From Haemonchus contortus (taxonomy: Eukaryota; Nematoda; Chromadorea; Rhabditida; Trichostrongylidae): a stretch of DNA of 64,000 nt. The notes below the pieces were generated by a model. The model worked only from the letters and a program-made list of their open reading frames with translations. It ran no database searches and was not told the origin of the DNA. Position numbers and translations under genes: made by a program. Shown here piece by piece: positions 1-12,514 of this stretch. The stretch lies in NCBI GenBank assembly GCA_000469685.2, contig LS997565.1:12334505-12398504 (forward strand), in the 5' to 3' direction. Positions within the stretch are counted from its first letter, which is position 1. Every line of letters begins with the position of its first letter.

Positions 1-999
1 AGAATTAAAGAAATCAGTCATGCAGGCAACTGCTATCCCTCCTATCCCGCTGAAGATGGAAGAAGAGCGGCTGCGGTGGTATCGACACGTGTTGCGACGA
101 ACTTGATATCTTCTGTTTTGAGACGCGGTGGGATTTGAGTCACAATGGAAGCAACCATGAGGAGCTCCAAGAAAGAGTGGGAGAGCAGGAATGACATTTC
201 CGAAGTAAAGTCAGCGATTTCGTGCTCTCATGCAAGGCAGGTTAATGGCGGGCCTCGGGGGAAGATCGATTTCAGCGAATATCAATCCAGACTTTGTTAC
301 TTTTTATTTTGATGTTGGGATGAAAAATCGATGACACATTAGTGATTGGAATTTTAAATGTAATTCATTAGCATCGGTTGTTGTTGATACAGCAAACACA
401 ATCTCTTCCATCCACAGAAGGCAGTCCTGAGGCGCGATCCTGAAATGGAAAATCCTGAATTTTCGACAAGTTCAGCCCTTCCGTTCAGTTTCAGACCCAC
501 TCTTCAAGTCACTTGAATTCATAAAACTAGGGCAGTCAGAGTTACCAGTTTTTCAAAAGAGCTACTAGGTGGCCGCTTAGATCGACTGCAAGCTGTGTTC
601 AGGAAAGGCTAAGAATTGGGGATCTCACTCTTCATAGTAAGCGATTCCCAATCGGTCCCTTAAACGATTACTAACTCGGTCATTGCTGCTTTCACCTTGA
701 AATCTATGCCAGTGATGTCAGTGGCCTGAATATTTTTGGGGACATAAGCTCTGGAAATCATCAGGTAGGAGAGGCATGTATGGATTTACGGATTTATTGT
801 CTGAGACTAACGTTAACATCCTCATTTTGCCTAGACGAAGGTGCAAGGTTTGTGGCATTGCTCAACCTTTTGAAGCCGAACCCCCACGGCAACTTCAGAG
901 GAAGTGAGCAACCGAGCACAGTATTCTCATGACGACGCTTCCATCAACTTTCTCTTCTTCCTCACAGCGATCTCCTCAATATCGAGGGCTGATCCAATA
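1..999. other. No gene recognised
   Basis: I see no exon chain with matched splice phases here and no clear member of the repeat families found elsewhere in the window. The short open frames show no recognisable motif. Confidence 0.4.
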
Positions 1000-1002
1000 T
1001 CG

Positions 1003-1675
1003 TTAAAGGCACAGTCCACGAAAGTTTGGGTAGTCCAGATTATGACGAAAAATGGAAGACAATATGGAGATAGTGCGATGAAAGTGGAGGAAGTGCGGGA
1101 ATCGGTGTTTATAAAGAAAAAAGGCTTCGAAAAATCGTTGAAAAGGGGGCTGGACGAGAATGAGACCAGAAGAATGAAGAAGAGTAGCGCGTTTGGACGA
1201 GCTATACAATATGGGTCACTGCGTACGTGTGGATCCTAGTGCAAATAATTGACCATGGTAAGCAAAAATTCACTCACTTGTAAGCATAAGTAAACAGTAA
1301 ACAAAAAAGCCCTAGAATGAGCAAAAATAGCCACCTTTTTCAGCCTCTTGAGGTAGAAAATCAGAAAGAGGATCGCAGCAGCAACAAGATTGATAGAGAA
1401 TAAAAGAATAGGAGAAAAACACCACCTCATCACTCCTCGATCAGCTGATTGTGTGTAGGTCCTGAAGCGAATATTGCAATCTGAATCGCCTCGACGCCCG
1501 TCTGACACATCGGCCGAGAGCGGGGCATTCGGGCGATCCGGTAACGGGGCTCCCACTATGCCCTAGCGCTTGAGTTTTGAGACTCAACAGCGTCTTTCTT
1601 GTTACCCTAGGGGGCCACTGGGTATTAATTGGAGGAGTACTCAGAAACCATTCTCATCGTGAACTGTGCCTTTAA
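1003..1675 (-). repeat. TIR element (TTAAAGGCACAG family), copy a
   Basis: The left edge reads TTAAAGGCACAGTCCACGAA and the right edge is GAACTGTGCCTTTAA, an inverted match. Read on the minus strand, the right side shows the family start (GATGAGAATGGTTTC, then a GGGCAC-like stretch) also seen at 35.3 and 48.7 kb. The middle (about 1,240-1,500) is not obviously shared with other copies and may be foreign or genic sequence. Confidence 0.65.
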
Positions 1676-2067
1676 TGTCGCGTCTCTGACAATGAAAACT
1701 TGATCTTCGAGGTTTACGGCAATAAAAACCTATCTCTCCAACAATAAGACCCTTCGTTTATAGTTGCACATGCGCGTGCTTCCAGTATGATGTCTCAAAG
1801 ATCATAGTGAATCAAGGGATATACCTTGTTGATGTTATGACTCAAGACAGTAATAGAATATCAGCAGCTCTCACTGCGTGCGGCTCACTCGCTTTTCTTG
1901 ACCCTTTTTTACCCTTTATTTTCGTTGTATTTTAGTCAATCAGGTGCCTTCGTACTCTACCATTTACATGATTCTTATGGTTACTCGATCGTGCCTTTAG
2001 GATGAAAACTGGACTGATTCTTGAGGGTTCAATATTAATTGGAATGGAAAAGATGGTGGGAACTCAC

Positions 2068-2681
2068 CGTCGTCAAACCCTCCGAAAGAGCTTTCATAGC
2101 ACAGCATGAACTGCATCTAAACAAACAAGTTTCGATTGATGTTTTCTTTCATGTGTGATCTAAAAAGTAATTTACCGGGCCATGATATTGCCGTTTCTAT
2201 CCGAGCATTCGGCTCTGGAAAACACACCATCTATGACAGCTGTAACCGCAGTACGACGCGAACAACCTGCACAAAAATATACAGTCAATCGCTCTATGCT
2301 TTGTCGTTCAGATTAAGGGAGAAGGGAGCCCAGGTGAGCTTCTTTTCGTTTACTTGTGTGATTGTCAGGTTCACTGCTTTCGAGGATTGACTATAACTTA
2401 CTGAATCCACATGGCAGTGGTTCAGTGGCCGGATTAAATCGTGCATCCGGAAACACCTGAAACGAGCACACCAGTAGATGGAATCGATAACAAAAGCCCA
2501 TTATAGTTAGTAATCGTTTCATAATCTCCATTCGCGCTCGCTTCAAGCTATCGAGCAAAGTTTTATTCTAAGCCTTGGAAACCCTCTCCTCAAAACTGCT
2601 TTCTTGCCAGCCTTGGAGAGTATTCCAGCTTACCTGAGCGGAAACGATGGCAACCAAGACAGCGACGAGAACGAGATGCAT
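2068..2681 (-). CDS. Small secreted Cys-rich protein (3' end unresolved)
   Basis: Four minus-strand exons join in frame: 2681-2634, 2456-2402, 2266-2176 and 2116-2068, with intron phases 0, 1 and 2. Acceptors are TTTCAG, TGCAG and TTTAG and donors are GTAAGC, GTAAGT, GTAAAT and GTGAGT. Exon 1 is a clear signal peptide (MHLVLVAVLVAIVSAQ). The mature part starts VFPDARFNP and has CGFSC, a later AEC, and CSSCC. The family is not recognised; the CxxC...CxxCC spacing suggests a small disulfide-bonded secreted protein. The model ends in phase 0. One possible last exon is 1562-1236, which stays open for 108 codons and contains a hydrophobic stretch, but its acceptor lies inside TIR element copy a, so I leave it out. 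In-frame joining over three introns makes exons 1-4 likely real. Confidence 0.7.
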
Positions 2682-2699
2682 GACAAAAGTGAAACGATC

Positions 2700-3224
2700 C
2701 CCTAAAGAAAGGAAACTTTCCTAGGAAACACCTTCAATCACAGCCAAAGGCAGGAGGACACGCAGGTATAGAGCCAATCGTCTCTTTCTAGAGATGCAGA
2801 CCGAATCAAAACAAGAAATTCATTCTGGTTTACGCAATTATTCTTTTTTCGCAGTTTTCTGCACTACACCGCAAAAGTTTCGAAAAATGCTATCTGAATC
2901 ACTTGGAAATACAATTAAGTGTACGATGGTTGACGATGGCTAAGACTTTCCTTATGAGCTATGCCGGTTACTCGAGCCTCAAGTAGTTGACTTGTTCGTT
3001 GAAGTTTGGTTGTGAATCCACCTGTACAGAAATTCCCAATATTTGATCCGAATTTCTAGCCCTTGTTTCATTCTTTCGGAGATTTCACAACCTTCAAACC
3101 ACTATAACCGCTCTTGCTGCTCGAATGATGTCGGGAATCGGTGACGGTACTCTGCTCAGTAAAGGAGGTGTTCTAAAACATTCCTCAGCACTTTCAAAGC
3201 AAGTATGAGAAAATAAGACATGGA
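2700..3224. other. No feature seen
   Basis: This is the region upstream of the minus-strand secreted gene. I find no supported gene or repeat. It may hold that gene's promoter, but no motif is clear. Confidence 0.4.
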
Positions 3225-3416
3225 GCATTGATCAATCTCGCCCTTGAGGTACACCCCGAATCGACGTCCAATCAGAATCGTAATAGTGACCTGAGACATA
3301 CGGTGATCCGCTAAGTCTGTTACCATTAAACCTCGCAGGAATAGTAGGCCGGCCTGGGCCAAGCCATATTCGATCCCTGGATCATGCATGCCTGCGTCCA
3401 CTTCCCACTACACCAT
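3225..3416 (-). repeat. Degenerate tRNA-derived SINE
   Basis: A decayed copy of the SINE seen intact at 5.0 and 25.3 kb. It keeps the CCGAATCGACG...CAGAATCGTA arm, the GGCCTGGGCCAAGCC segment and, at the end, CACTACACC, which is the complement of the A-box region. Confidence 0.55.
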
Positions 3417-3419
3417 TGA

Positions 3420-5008
3420 ACTTCTATGAGTCGATGTGAACTTGGAATTTCCAAAAAGAGCCCAAGATTTATTGTAGTGATATTACTATAACAAGCATGC
3501 GAGCAGAGTCAGCTATCCTTTCAAAGGCGAAGTTCAATGATACCTTCGGATATTGGGGACTATGATGCACCCATAGAATTGTCAACAATACCTCACAAAG
3601 AGCCAGGAAACTCAGACTGCAAACAGAAGAAAGCCATTATTCGGTACAACTAACTTCAATACAAAGCGCAAAATGAAGACCTATACAAGCCTTGAAGATA
3701 ATGGCGAAGAAAATCAAAAGCTAATGGAATAGCCATTCAGGACAGAAATGTAATTTGATTTATATACTGTCCCGTTATAGATATGGGGCGTCATCATCAG
3801 TTTTTGCCAGCCAAAACATCACCGTAGCCCACGAAAACACATCTGTCTTGAAAATGTCGGGTCTTCATCGATCTGGAAAATTGAAATTGTCATTGACAAT
3901 ATTGAATTGCTTCGATACTCAACTAAGCTGAATATCCTTCTTCAGGAAAAGGTAGTCTTTCAGGAGAAGGTGGTCTTTTAAATGTTTCAAATCTACGTCC
4001 AGCAATCGGCGTTTTTTTCAAAGAAACCACGAGTTAAAACCTAAGCGTTAGACTAACCCTTCATGGCTTTCCGAGAAAATTGAATCCCGTAACCAAGTGC
4101 TTCACCGAGGCTCGGATAAATGGAAACAGAAACTGATATTACCTGTTGAACTATTCTATCATTGCTTTAGATCTTTCCAAGTAATCCCAATTTTGGCTTA
4201 TGATGAGCCAAACTGCATCGGAATAATTCTGCAATGCAAGCACTAGATGAGTGAGGGTTTCTTGAAAATGTCCAAGTCGCCTACCTTCAGTTTCATCTGG
4301 ATTTTGTCTTCTTTTGACATCATCCATTGAGGATCGAACTCATCAACAGCCTTAGCTTCAACCTTTTCCGCTTCTCCACATGTGCAGCTGTAATAAGGGT
4401 CAGGCATGGAGTGAAAATGGAAAATAGCATAGTCGACACAACCACACCAGAGTTCAGTTTAAAATAGCAGATATAATTAAGTTGGAAATTAAAGATCACT
4501 CTAGGCTCATCCAACTTCTAAAAATAGGTGGACGAGTGGAAGGAAGGGATGGAGGAGTGGATGTCCTCCACCCCGTCATTCTCCTGAAAAGGGATGTCTG
4601 CTATCGCTTGGGACCTTTTACCCGCTATTCACGTCACGAAACCGAAACGAAACCTTTCCCGTGAAACCCTGCGTTTGTTAGGTAATCGTCATCATAGGGT
4701 ATTTTACTCTTTGAACTTGCGCTCGTCAAGTAATGGCCAGTATAGTGTACCCTTTGAAACTTGTTTCTCAGAAGTGCAACAGTAGCAGCTAAATGGAAGT
4801 TTGAACAAAATTACAAAAGCTCTCTCCGCAGTCGTTCTGAATTGACATATCCATTCCTCCAAAGCTTGGATGACTCTGAATGATTGGTTTGGATGACTCA
4901 CCCCTCCGTTTCGTCTTCCACAACATTTTCCATTTGAATTAATTCATCCAATACCTGCAAAATGACATTTTTATATGGATATAAATAAAAATAAATAAAT
5001 ATATATAT
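3420..5008. other. No gene recognised; AT-rich simple repeat at the right end
   Basis: Short open frames here lack paired splice sites and recognisable motifs. Around 4,980-5,012 there is an ATAAATAAA/TATATA simple repeat directly next to the SINE. Confidence 0.4.
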
Positions 5009-5012
5009 ATAA

Positions 5013-5312
5013 GGATAAAGGATAAAGTTTTTGGCGTTAATCAATCCCGTCTGAGGGATGCGCCCCCGCACTCGACTTCCATTCAGAATCGTAGTGGCGT
5101 AATGAGTGCGTATGTGGCCTATACAATGACTTGCGGTGGCCAGTCGATGTACAAGTCAGTGCTTTTATCCTCCCAGACGAGTCTGGTACCAATTCACCGA
5201 CCCCGGAGGGATGGAAGGCTTGGTTGGCCTAGGCGGGCATCGATCCGGGATTCGAACCCCTGACCGTGCGTGTGATTTAGTGCGCCACTTGCCACTACAC
5301 CACCTCCGCCAA
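5013..5312 (-). repeat. tRNA-derived SINE, near full length, reverse orientation
   Basis: Read on the minus strand it starts with GGCGGAGGTGGTGTAGTGGC (A-box-like), then a B box (GGGGTTCGAATCCC), a roughly 200-bp body, and a 3' tail of CTTTATCC repeats (seen on the plus strand as AAGGATAAAGGATAAAG). Length is about 300 bp. Copies recur through the window in both orientations, as expected of a retroposon transcribed by RNA polymerase III. Confidence 0.85.
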
Positions 5313-5959
5313 ATATATATATACATAGGCGTTCAGGCGCTCAAACTTTATATACAATGGAAAGGGTTGCAGCCAGTCATTCATAGGCACTCTTTCTTCC
5401 TACTATGAAGTATATAGTGGGAGATTTTAGGGCACAAGTATAGGTCAGTGGAAAGTTTTAGGGCATAGGAATCGGTCAAGTGGCCTATAACGTAAAAAAA
5501 TTGGGGTAGACCCAGCGATTTGTTCACAAGGAATCTCTAAGCGTTTGACGAAGTGAGAATACGGTAGCACTACCGTAAACTAACGTTTTGCTTGATCTGA
5601 TCTCTTCGCTATTAATCCAATAACAAATGAATTTGTTCATACTTCTAGTCGGTTGGCATAACACAGGGTCAGTCAAAATCCCATGGAATCATGGTGAGAC
5701 TCCTAGATGGGGTGACAACAAATCTTCATATCTCACACAAGATAACAAGTGACGAGATTGACTTGAAATAAGCCCTAAGGAGCTTTGACGGCACACTTAG
5801 GAAGCACCTTCAGTTGACCCACTATGCATGCATCTTCCCTATTGAGTTTGCAGTGGGAAAAGGTAAAAAATCTGTTATCTGAAATATCCGAAATTGATTT
5901 ACACAAGCGAATTTTGGTGTAGAAAAATAGAAACAACCTTTCCGCACAAAATGCTCATT
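5313..5959. other. No gene recognised
   Basis: Unique sequence between the SINE and the tandem duplication. No exon chain or known repeat is visible. Confidence 0.35.
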
Positions 5960-7077
5960 GGTGTTCGCAGAAATGTCTTTTCAGTCGTATTTCCCTGTAG
6001 ATCGATTATCAGAAGTGGGCATATTTGGAATGGATCCCACTTCATTTCGTTCAAATAGCTGTCCAGTGCTAGCTGAAAGAGCAAATCTATGTTTTTATTT
6101 TTGTTGAAATCATTTGTTCTTCAGAAAAGGTTCACGTACGAATTATTTTGATTCAATCATCCTGGGTTCTGGACTGCTTTCTGCTCCCTTGTTAGGGTAG
6201 TCTGATCAAGGTCAATAAACGTACCCAGTACTTGCTATGGTCACAGGATTCGACGGTGCCTTTGGCAATCCTATTCCGAGGTTCTCAAATACTTCATCGT
6301 GCTCTTCCTCGGCGAAGTTAGTCTGAAACAAATCTTTCTACGGATTGGTTGGAAACGAACTCCTCCTATGCAGGCTCACGACCATTTTGTGCCGAATGTG
6401 TTGATGCCTGATAGTAATAAGAATAGCATGCTTCTTTTTTCTTGATAACAGAAAAAATCGACTAGTTTTCGAGGTTCTTGCTTGATCTTTTTGTTTCGCC
6501 TTATTTTTATTATGATACAGGCTATTCAATTGATAATGACGAGACGAGCCTTGACGGGTGGGATGTTCCTCAAAGTATCTCCCTGTGGGTCGGTCAACAT
6601 GGTCTGATTCGCCCATTCTCTGAAGAAGCACCTGAAATACTATTAAGTTGTTATTAGTAGTTATAACTATCACAGTTAGTTAACTACTAATCACTGGAAC
6701 CAAAATATCTAAGTGGGTAATCAGCCACTATTTTGAAGCGCAACTCTCCAGTAGTGTGTGGGTGGAAGTGCCGACATGCCAGTTGGTAACTTTTGGCAAC
6801 CACTACCAACTGATGAGTGGGTATCCGGCCATGGGAAGGGGCACTCATACCCTCTCCCGATAACTACGCGCTTCCCTCAATGAATCTCTTTTTCTCTCAG
6901 GTGAAAAAGTCTCTGGATAAGTTCCTTTCCCTTCAAGAGATTTAAGCCCTCGTCCTCGAGCCCGTTTCTAAAAGGCACATTTTCATGAAAATCGACCAAG
7001 ATCTAATGAAGGGTAAACCTAGCGTGAGAGAGGACTAGCATTCGGGAGAATATGAGCTGCTGTACGTTGGCATCCAC

Positions 7078-7263
7078 TTACTCTGAGCTCCGATGCTTGA
7101 AACTTTCGACCCCAGGATAGAACAGATCAAAAGTTCTATGTAAGCGGGAAATTTGGCGCTCAAGGTCACTTCTTTGATGAAGGATTTCTTCCAGGTATGC
7201 ATGGTCCCGGAATATCGCTATGTCCCGAAATGGCGAAGTGGATCGGAAAATGAGTAAGGACAA
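7078..7263 (-). CDS. Possible internal exon, unidentified
   Basis: A minus-strand frame reading YLEEILHQRSDLERQIS... ends at a strong donor, AGA|GTAAGT, near 7,078. In copy 2 the matching stretch (about 10,360-10,545) has small indels that break this frame. The exon is therefore intact only here, or the indels are sequence errors. No family is recognised. Confidence 0.3.
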   Translation of the reverse strand: MSLLIFRSTSPFRDIAIFRDHAYLEEILHQRSDLERQISRLHRTFDLFYPGVESFKHRSSE

Positions 7264-8179
7264 GCACGGACCTTAGCATTTTTCATACAAAACGGTCGCT
7301 TACCTGCACTGTTCACGAACGGCAGCAGTTTCTCCGTAATGATTATGGTTGTCGTATTCACCGATGTAGAGGTCCTCGAACGAATAGACAGATTATTTAC
7401 GTAGTTTAAATGATGTCATTCGGGATGAACTGTGCTTGCTCATCCTTCCATTTTTTTTGCCCCTGGCTGCAACACATACTCCCGCTCATATTCAAAGCGG
7501 ATGTATCGAAATTTATATGGCATTCTCCTAGCGAATTCCACTGCTCCCATACTAGCACCCCAAGGAGACGCAGCATTTGAAATTTGGAAAAATTCCAAAG
7601 CAGTGTTCATGCGAAAATGGAACAGCGTACCAATTGTAAGTCCGTTCATTTCGGTAAGTCCCTTTACGCGGTGATTCCGAGAGCTTCAAAAACATTCTGA
7701 AGAAGCATGAGGATAGGTGGTCTCGGAGCTGGCAGATCCTTCTTGGAGGTATCCGTAACAGCTGCACTAGTGTCTCACTAGGGCACTCAACAATCGTTTT
7801 CGTTTTCCGTCTAGAAGCCATCCTTCCGTTTTTCAAGCACTGAGATGTGCCTATTCCTAATTTCCATTAGTCCTTCTATCAACAACAGATCACGATAAGT
7901 AGATAAATCAAGTAGAGAAATTTTGTGTTCGATACAGCCGTTGAGAGGCTCTTTTCTTCCCGTTTCCGAATCAAAAGCTTGTTTGTGTTCGTCAAAAGCT
8001 TTTTCTTCAAAAATCTTCAAAAAATATCGCCGAAGAGGCTTCTGTTTGGTGAATTCTACAAAATCAAAATGGGAAACTTACATAGATAGGATTGATTTCA
8101 CCCGAATTTTCCTGCTCCAATCTTGACTTTATGAAAGCTTCCATCCAACTGTTTTGCAAAAGCTTCCGCTTGTATTCAG

Positions 8180-9231
8180 TCAAATAAGTCTTGAATAAAA
8201 TTTATATAACTGATATTCTGAGAGTTCCACAAGTGTAAGCACCAAATTCAGAATCTTATAAAAAAGAAACAAAGACACATTAATCAACCCATTTTGGAAA
8301 ATCCGTTTAGGCTGGACGAGAATCGCCGAAGTCTCTGACAGTGGCATCGAATCACCACCGCGAGATCTTAAGGCCACGAATTCAAATTTGTTGAGTAAAA
8401 CAGTGGAATGAAACCGAAATCGAACGAAATTCCTCAGTAAGGACGCCGAAATCTCCTGGATGATTAGCATTTTGTAGCGGGGTGCCCTATATAGAGTCTC
8501 GTATGGAGCGGACATGGCTTCGAGGAAATGGTTTTGAGTGGAGGAAATCTCAGAGTGAAGCTTTTCTCATGGAAAAAACTCCTGCTGGTATTTAGTTCTG
8601 AAAAATTCTAGACCTTATACCAAGGGAAAACAGAGCAGTGTTGAAGCTTAGTGCTTTCTGTAGTCTCTCTGATCTTCTTAGTCCGGGAATATTCTGCGTC
8701 GTGGGCCCTATTTTAGCGGATCCCGAAAATAATCCGGAAATCTCCTGAAAACTGGGTTATTTCTCTCTCTCTAAAGATGACCTCTCAGAACGGAGGCGTC
8801 ATTTCCTAGTGGCAAGAATAACAAAGTACTTAATATAATAAGGCCTGGGTCGAACGATCTTGATGAATATTTTTGTCAGCAAGTAATGATATTAATAGTG
8901 GAACAATCTTTGTGATAGATTCCCAATCATCTGGAACGACGAAGATACCACAAACGTTCAACTACAATTAAGTTTCGAACCTGTAACTTTCTTCCGTGGC
9001 GCTTTTGTAGAACTTCTTCTCGAGTCATCAAGTTCACAGGATCTAGGGGGGATGAAAATCGCTCTGGCAGTAACTTGCTCGTGATTTGTATGGCTTTGCT
9101 GTAGAGCTAAAATTTCGGTGGTTGTGAAAAAAAAGAATTATTCAGGAACTATACCGATTTCTCCGGAAAAACTCACGATAGGTGTTGTCAATATCAATTG
9201 TATGGCGCTGCATATCGCGTAGAAAAATGAA
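8180..9231 (-). pseudogene. 5'-truncated copy of an unidentified multi-exon gene
   Basis: Minus-strand exons 9231-9177 (cut by the duplication junction), 9106-8981, 8744-8614 and 8486 onward to a stop at 8180 stay open and agree in phase (0, 0, 2). Acceptors are TTTTAG, TTTTCAG and TATAG; donors are GTGAGT, GTTCGA and GTCTAG. The predicted product has a hydrophobic stretch in exon 1 (shared with copy 2), then LLPERFSSPLDPVNLM, GLRRSERLQKAL and LRNFVRFRF, ending with a Leu-rich tail. No family is recognised. The 5' part of the first exon is missing, so this copy is probably not functional as a whole gene. Other open frames in the unit, including ones with good donors at about 7,078 and 7,635, may be further exons, but I could not join them. 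Confidence 0.35.
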
Positions 9232-9258
9232 TATTTCTATTGCATATTTCATATTTCT

Positions 9259-12200
9259 GGTGTTCGCAGAAATGTCTTTTCAGTCGTATTTCCCTGTAGA
9301 TCGATTATCAGAAGTGGGCATATTTGGAATGGATCCCACTTCATTTCGTTCAAATAGCTGTCCAGTGCTAGCTGAAAGAGCAAATCTATGTTTTTATTGC
9401 TAAAATCAATTGATATTCAAAAAAGGTTCACGTACGAATTATTTTGAACTCAATCCTGGACTGCTTTCTGCTCCCTTGTTAGGGTAGTCTGATCAAGGTC
9501 AATAAACGTACCCAGTACTTGCTATGCGTCACAGGATTCGACGGTGCCTTTGGCAATCCTATTCCGAGGTTCTCAAATACTTCATCGTGCTCTTCCTCGG
9601 CGAAGTTAGTCTGAAACAAATCTTTCTACGGATTGGTTGGAAACGAACTCCTCCTATGCAGGCTCACGACCATTTTGTGCCGAATGTGTTGATGCCTGAT
9701 AGTAATAAGAATAGCATGCTTCTTTTTTCTTGATAACAGAAAAAATCGACTAGTTTTCGAGGTTCTTGCTTGATCTTTTTGTTTCGCCTTATTTTTATTA
9801 TGATACAGGCTATTCAATTGATAATGACGAGACGAGCCTTGACGGGTGGGATGTTCCTCAAAGTATCTCCCTGTGGGTCGGTCAACATGGTCTGATTCGC
9901 CCATTCTCTGAAGAAGCACCTGAAATACTATTAAGTTGTTATTAGTAGTTATAACTATCACAGTTAGTTAACTACTAATCACTGGAACCAAAATATCTAA
10001 GTGGGTAATCAGCCACTATTTTGAAGCGCAACTCTCCAGTAGTGTGTGGGTGGAAGTGCCGACATGCCAGTTGGTAACTTTTGGCAACCACTACCAACTG
10101 ATGAGTGGGTATCCGGCCATGGGAAGGGGCACTCATACCCTCTCCCGATAACTACGCGCTTCCCTCAATGAATCTCTTTTTCTCTCAGGTGAAAAAGCCT
10201 CTGGATAAGTTCCTTTCCCTTCAAGAGATTTAAGCCCTCGTCCTCGAGCCCGTTTCTAAAGGCACATTTTCATGAAATCGACCAAGATCTAATGAAGGGT
10301 AAACCTAGCGTGAAGAGAGGACCAGCATTCGGGAGAATATGAGCTGTGTACGTTGGCATCCACTTTACTCTGAGCTCCGATGCTTGAAACTTTCGACCCC
10401 AGATAGAACAGATCAAAAGTTCTATGTAAGCGGGAATTTTGCGCTCAAGGTCACTTGTTTGATGAAGATTTCTTCCAGGTATGCATGGTCCCGGAATATC
10501 GCTGTATCCCGGAATGGCGAAGTGGATCGGAAAAGAGTAAGGACAAGCACGGACCTTAGCATTTTTCATACAAAACGGTCGCTTACCTGCACTGTTCACG
10601 AACGGCAGCAGTTTCTCCGTAATGATTATGGTTGTCGTATTCACCGATGTAGAGGTCCTCGAACGAATAGACAGATTATTTACGTAGTTTAAATGATGTC
10701 ATTCGGGATGAACTGTGCTTGCTCATCCTTCCATTTTTTTTGCCCCTGGCTGCAACACATACTCCCGCTCATATTCAAAGCGGATGTATCGAAATTTATA
10801 TGGCATTCTCCTAGCGAATTCCACTGCTCCCATACTAGCACCCCAAGGAGACGCAGCATTTGAAATTTGGAAAAATTCCAAAGCAGTGTTCATGCGAAAA
10901 TGGAACAGCGTACCAATTGTAAGTCCGTTCATTTCGGTAAGTCCCTTTACGCGGTGATTCCGAGAGCTTCAAAAACATTCTGAAGAAGCATGAGGATAGG
11001 TGGTCTCGGAGCTGGCAGATCCTTCTTGGAGGTATCCGTAACAGCTGCACTAGTGTCTCACTAGGGCACTCAACAATCGTTTTCGTTTTCCGTCTAGAAG
11101 CCATCCTTCCGTTTTTCAAGCACTGAGATGTGCCTATTCCTAATTTCCATTAGTCCTTCTATCAACAACAGATCACGATAAGTAGATAAATCAAGTAGAG
11201 AAATTTTGTGTTCGATACAGCCGTTGAGAGGCTCTTTTCTTCCCGTTTCCGAATCAAAAGCTTGTTTGTGTTCGTCAAAAGCTTTTTCTTCAAAAATCTT
11301 CAAAAAATATCGCCGAAGAGGCTTCTGTTTGGTGAATTCTACAAAATCAAAATGGGAAACTTACATAGATAGGATTGATTTCACCCGAATTTTCCTGCTC
11401 CAATCTTGACTTTATGAAAGCTTCCATCCAACTGTTTTGCAAAAGCTTCCGCTTGTATTCAGTCAAATAAGTCTTGAATAAAATTTATATAACTGATATT
11501 CTGAGAGTTCCACAAGTGTAAGCACCAAATTCAGAATCTTATAAAAAAGAAACAAAGACACATTAATCAACCCATTTTGGAAAATCCGTTTAGGCTGGAC
11601 GAGAATCGCCGAAGTCTCTGACAGTGGCATCGAATCACCACCGCGAGATCTTAAGGCCACGAATTCAAATTTGTTGAGTAAAACAGTGGAATGAAACCGA
11701 AATCGAACGAAATTCCTCAGTAAGGACGCCGAAATCTCCTGGATGATTAGCATTTTGTAGCGGGGTGCCCTATATAGAGTCTCGTATGGAGCGGACATGG
11801 CTTCGAGGAAATGGTTTTGAGTGGAGGAAATCTCAGAGTGAAGCTTTTCTCATGGAAAAAACTCCTGCTGGTATTTAGTTCTGAAAAATTCTAGACCTTA
11901 TACCAAGGGAAAACAGAGCAGTGTTGAAGCTTAGTGCTTTCTGTAGTCTCTCTGATCTTCTTAGTCCGGGAATATTCTGCGTCGTGGGCCCTATTTTAGC
12001 GGATCCCGAAAATAATCCGGAAATCTCCTGAAAACTGGGTTATTTCTCTCTCTCTAAAGATGACCTCTCAGAACGGAGGCGTCATTTCCTAGTGGCAAGA
12101 ATAACAAAGTACTTAATATAATAAGGCCTGGGTCGAACGATCTTGATGAATATTTTTGTCAGCAAGTAATGATATTAATAGTGGAACAATCTTTGTGATA

Positions 12201-12514
12201 GATTCCCAATCATCTGGAACGACGAAGATACCACAAACGTTCAACTACAATTAAGTTTCGAACCTGTAACTTTCTTCCGTGGCGCTTTTGTAGAACTTCT
12301 TCTCGAGTCATCAAGTTCACAGGATCTAGGGGGGATGAAAATCGCTCTGGCAGTAACTTGCTCGTGATTTGTATGGCTTTGCTGTAGAGCTAAAATTTCG
12401 GTGGTTGTGAAAAAAAAGAATTATTCAGGAACTATACCGATTTCTCCGGAAAAACTCACGATAGGTGTTGTCAATATCAATTGTATGGCGCTGCATATCG
12501 CGTAGAAAAATGAA
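9259..12514. repeat. Tandem segmental duplication, copy 2 (about 3.26 kb)
   Basis: Direct repeat of 5,960-9,231, separated from it by 27 AT-rich bases (9,232-9,258). It continues on the right into unique sequence that completes the acceptor and start of the exon cut in copy 1. This copy therefore holds the ancestral right junction. Confidence 0.95.

Larger units (their letters stand above)
5960..9231. repeat. Tandem segmental duplication, copy 1 (about 3.27 kb)
   Basis: Starts GGTGTTCGCAGAAATG and ends GCGTAGAAAAATGAA, like copy 2 at 9,259-12,514. The offset falls from 3,299 to 3,288 to 3,283 along the unit, so small indels lie in its first 1.3 kb. From about 7,270 to the end I saw no difference between the copies. 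Differences cluster at about 6,095-6,230 and 6,950-7,250, many in short homopolymers. At the right end the unit is cut inside an exon that is complete in copy 2. Confidence 0.95.

Noticed and set aside
1236..1562. Terminal exon with a transmembrane segment for the 2.1-2.7 kb secreted gene
   Set aside because: Open and in the right phase, but its acceptor lies in TIR-element sequence and the T-rich stretch could give a hydrophobic reading by chance.
5136..5408. 90-codon frame and a possible tRNA gene (B box GGTTCGAATCC)
   Set aside because: The whole interval is a SINE copy. The same boxes recur in many copies and do not fold into a full tRNA.
7440..7674. Overlapping open frames on both strands (plus-strand frame with a perfect GTAAGT donor; minus-strand 69-codon frame), repeated at 10,715-10,957
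   Set aside because: Both strands look codable, neither has a clear acceptor or partner exon, and the preserved identity comes from the recent duplication, not selection.
8180..8515. Cytochrome P450 C-terminus
   Set aside because: LLRNF and FVALRSRGG loosely recall CYP4 tails, but the haem-binding FxxGxxxCxG motif is absent from the preceding exon, so the resemblance is too weak.
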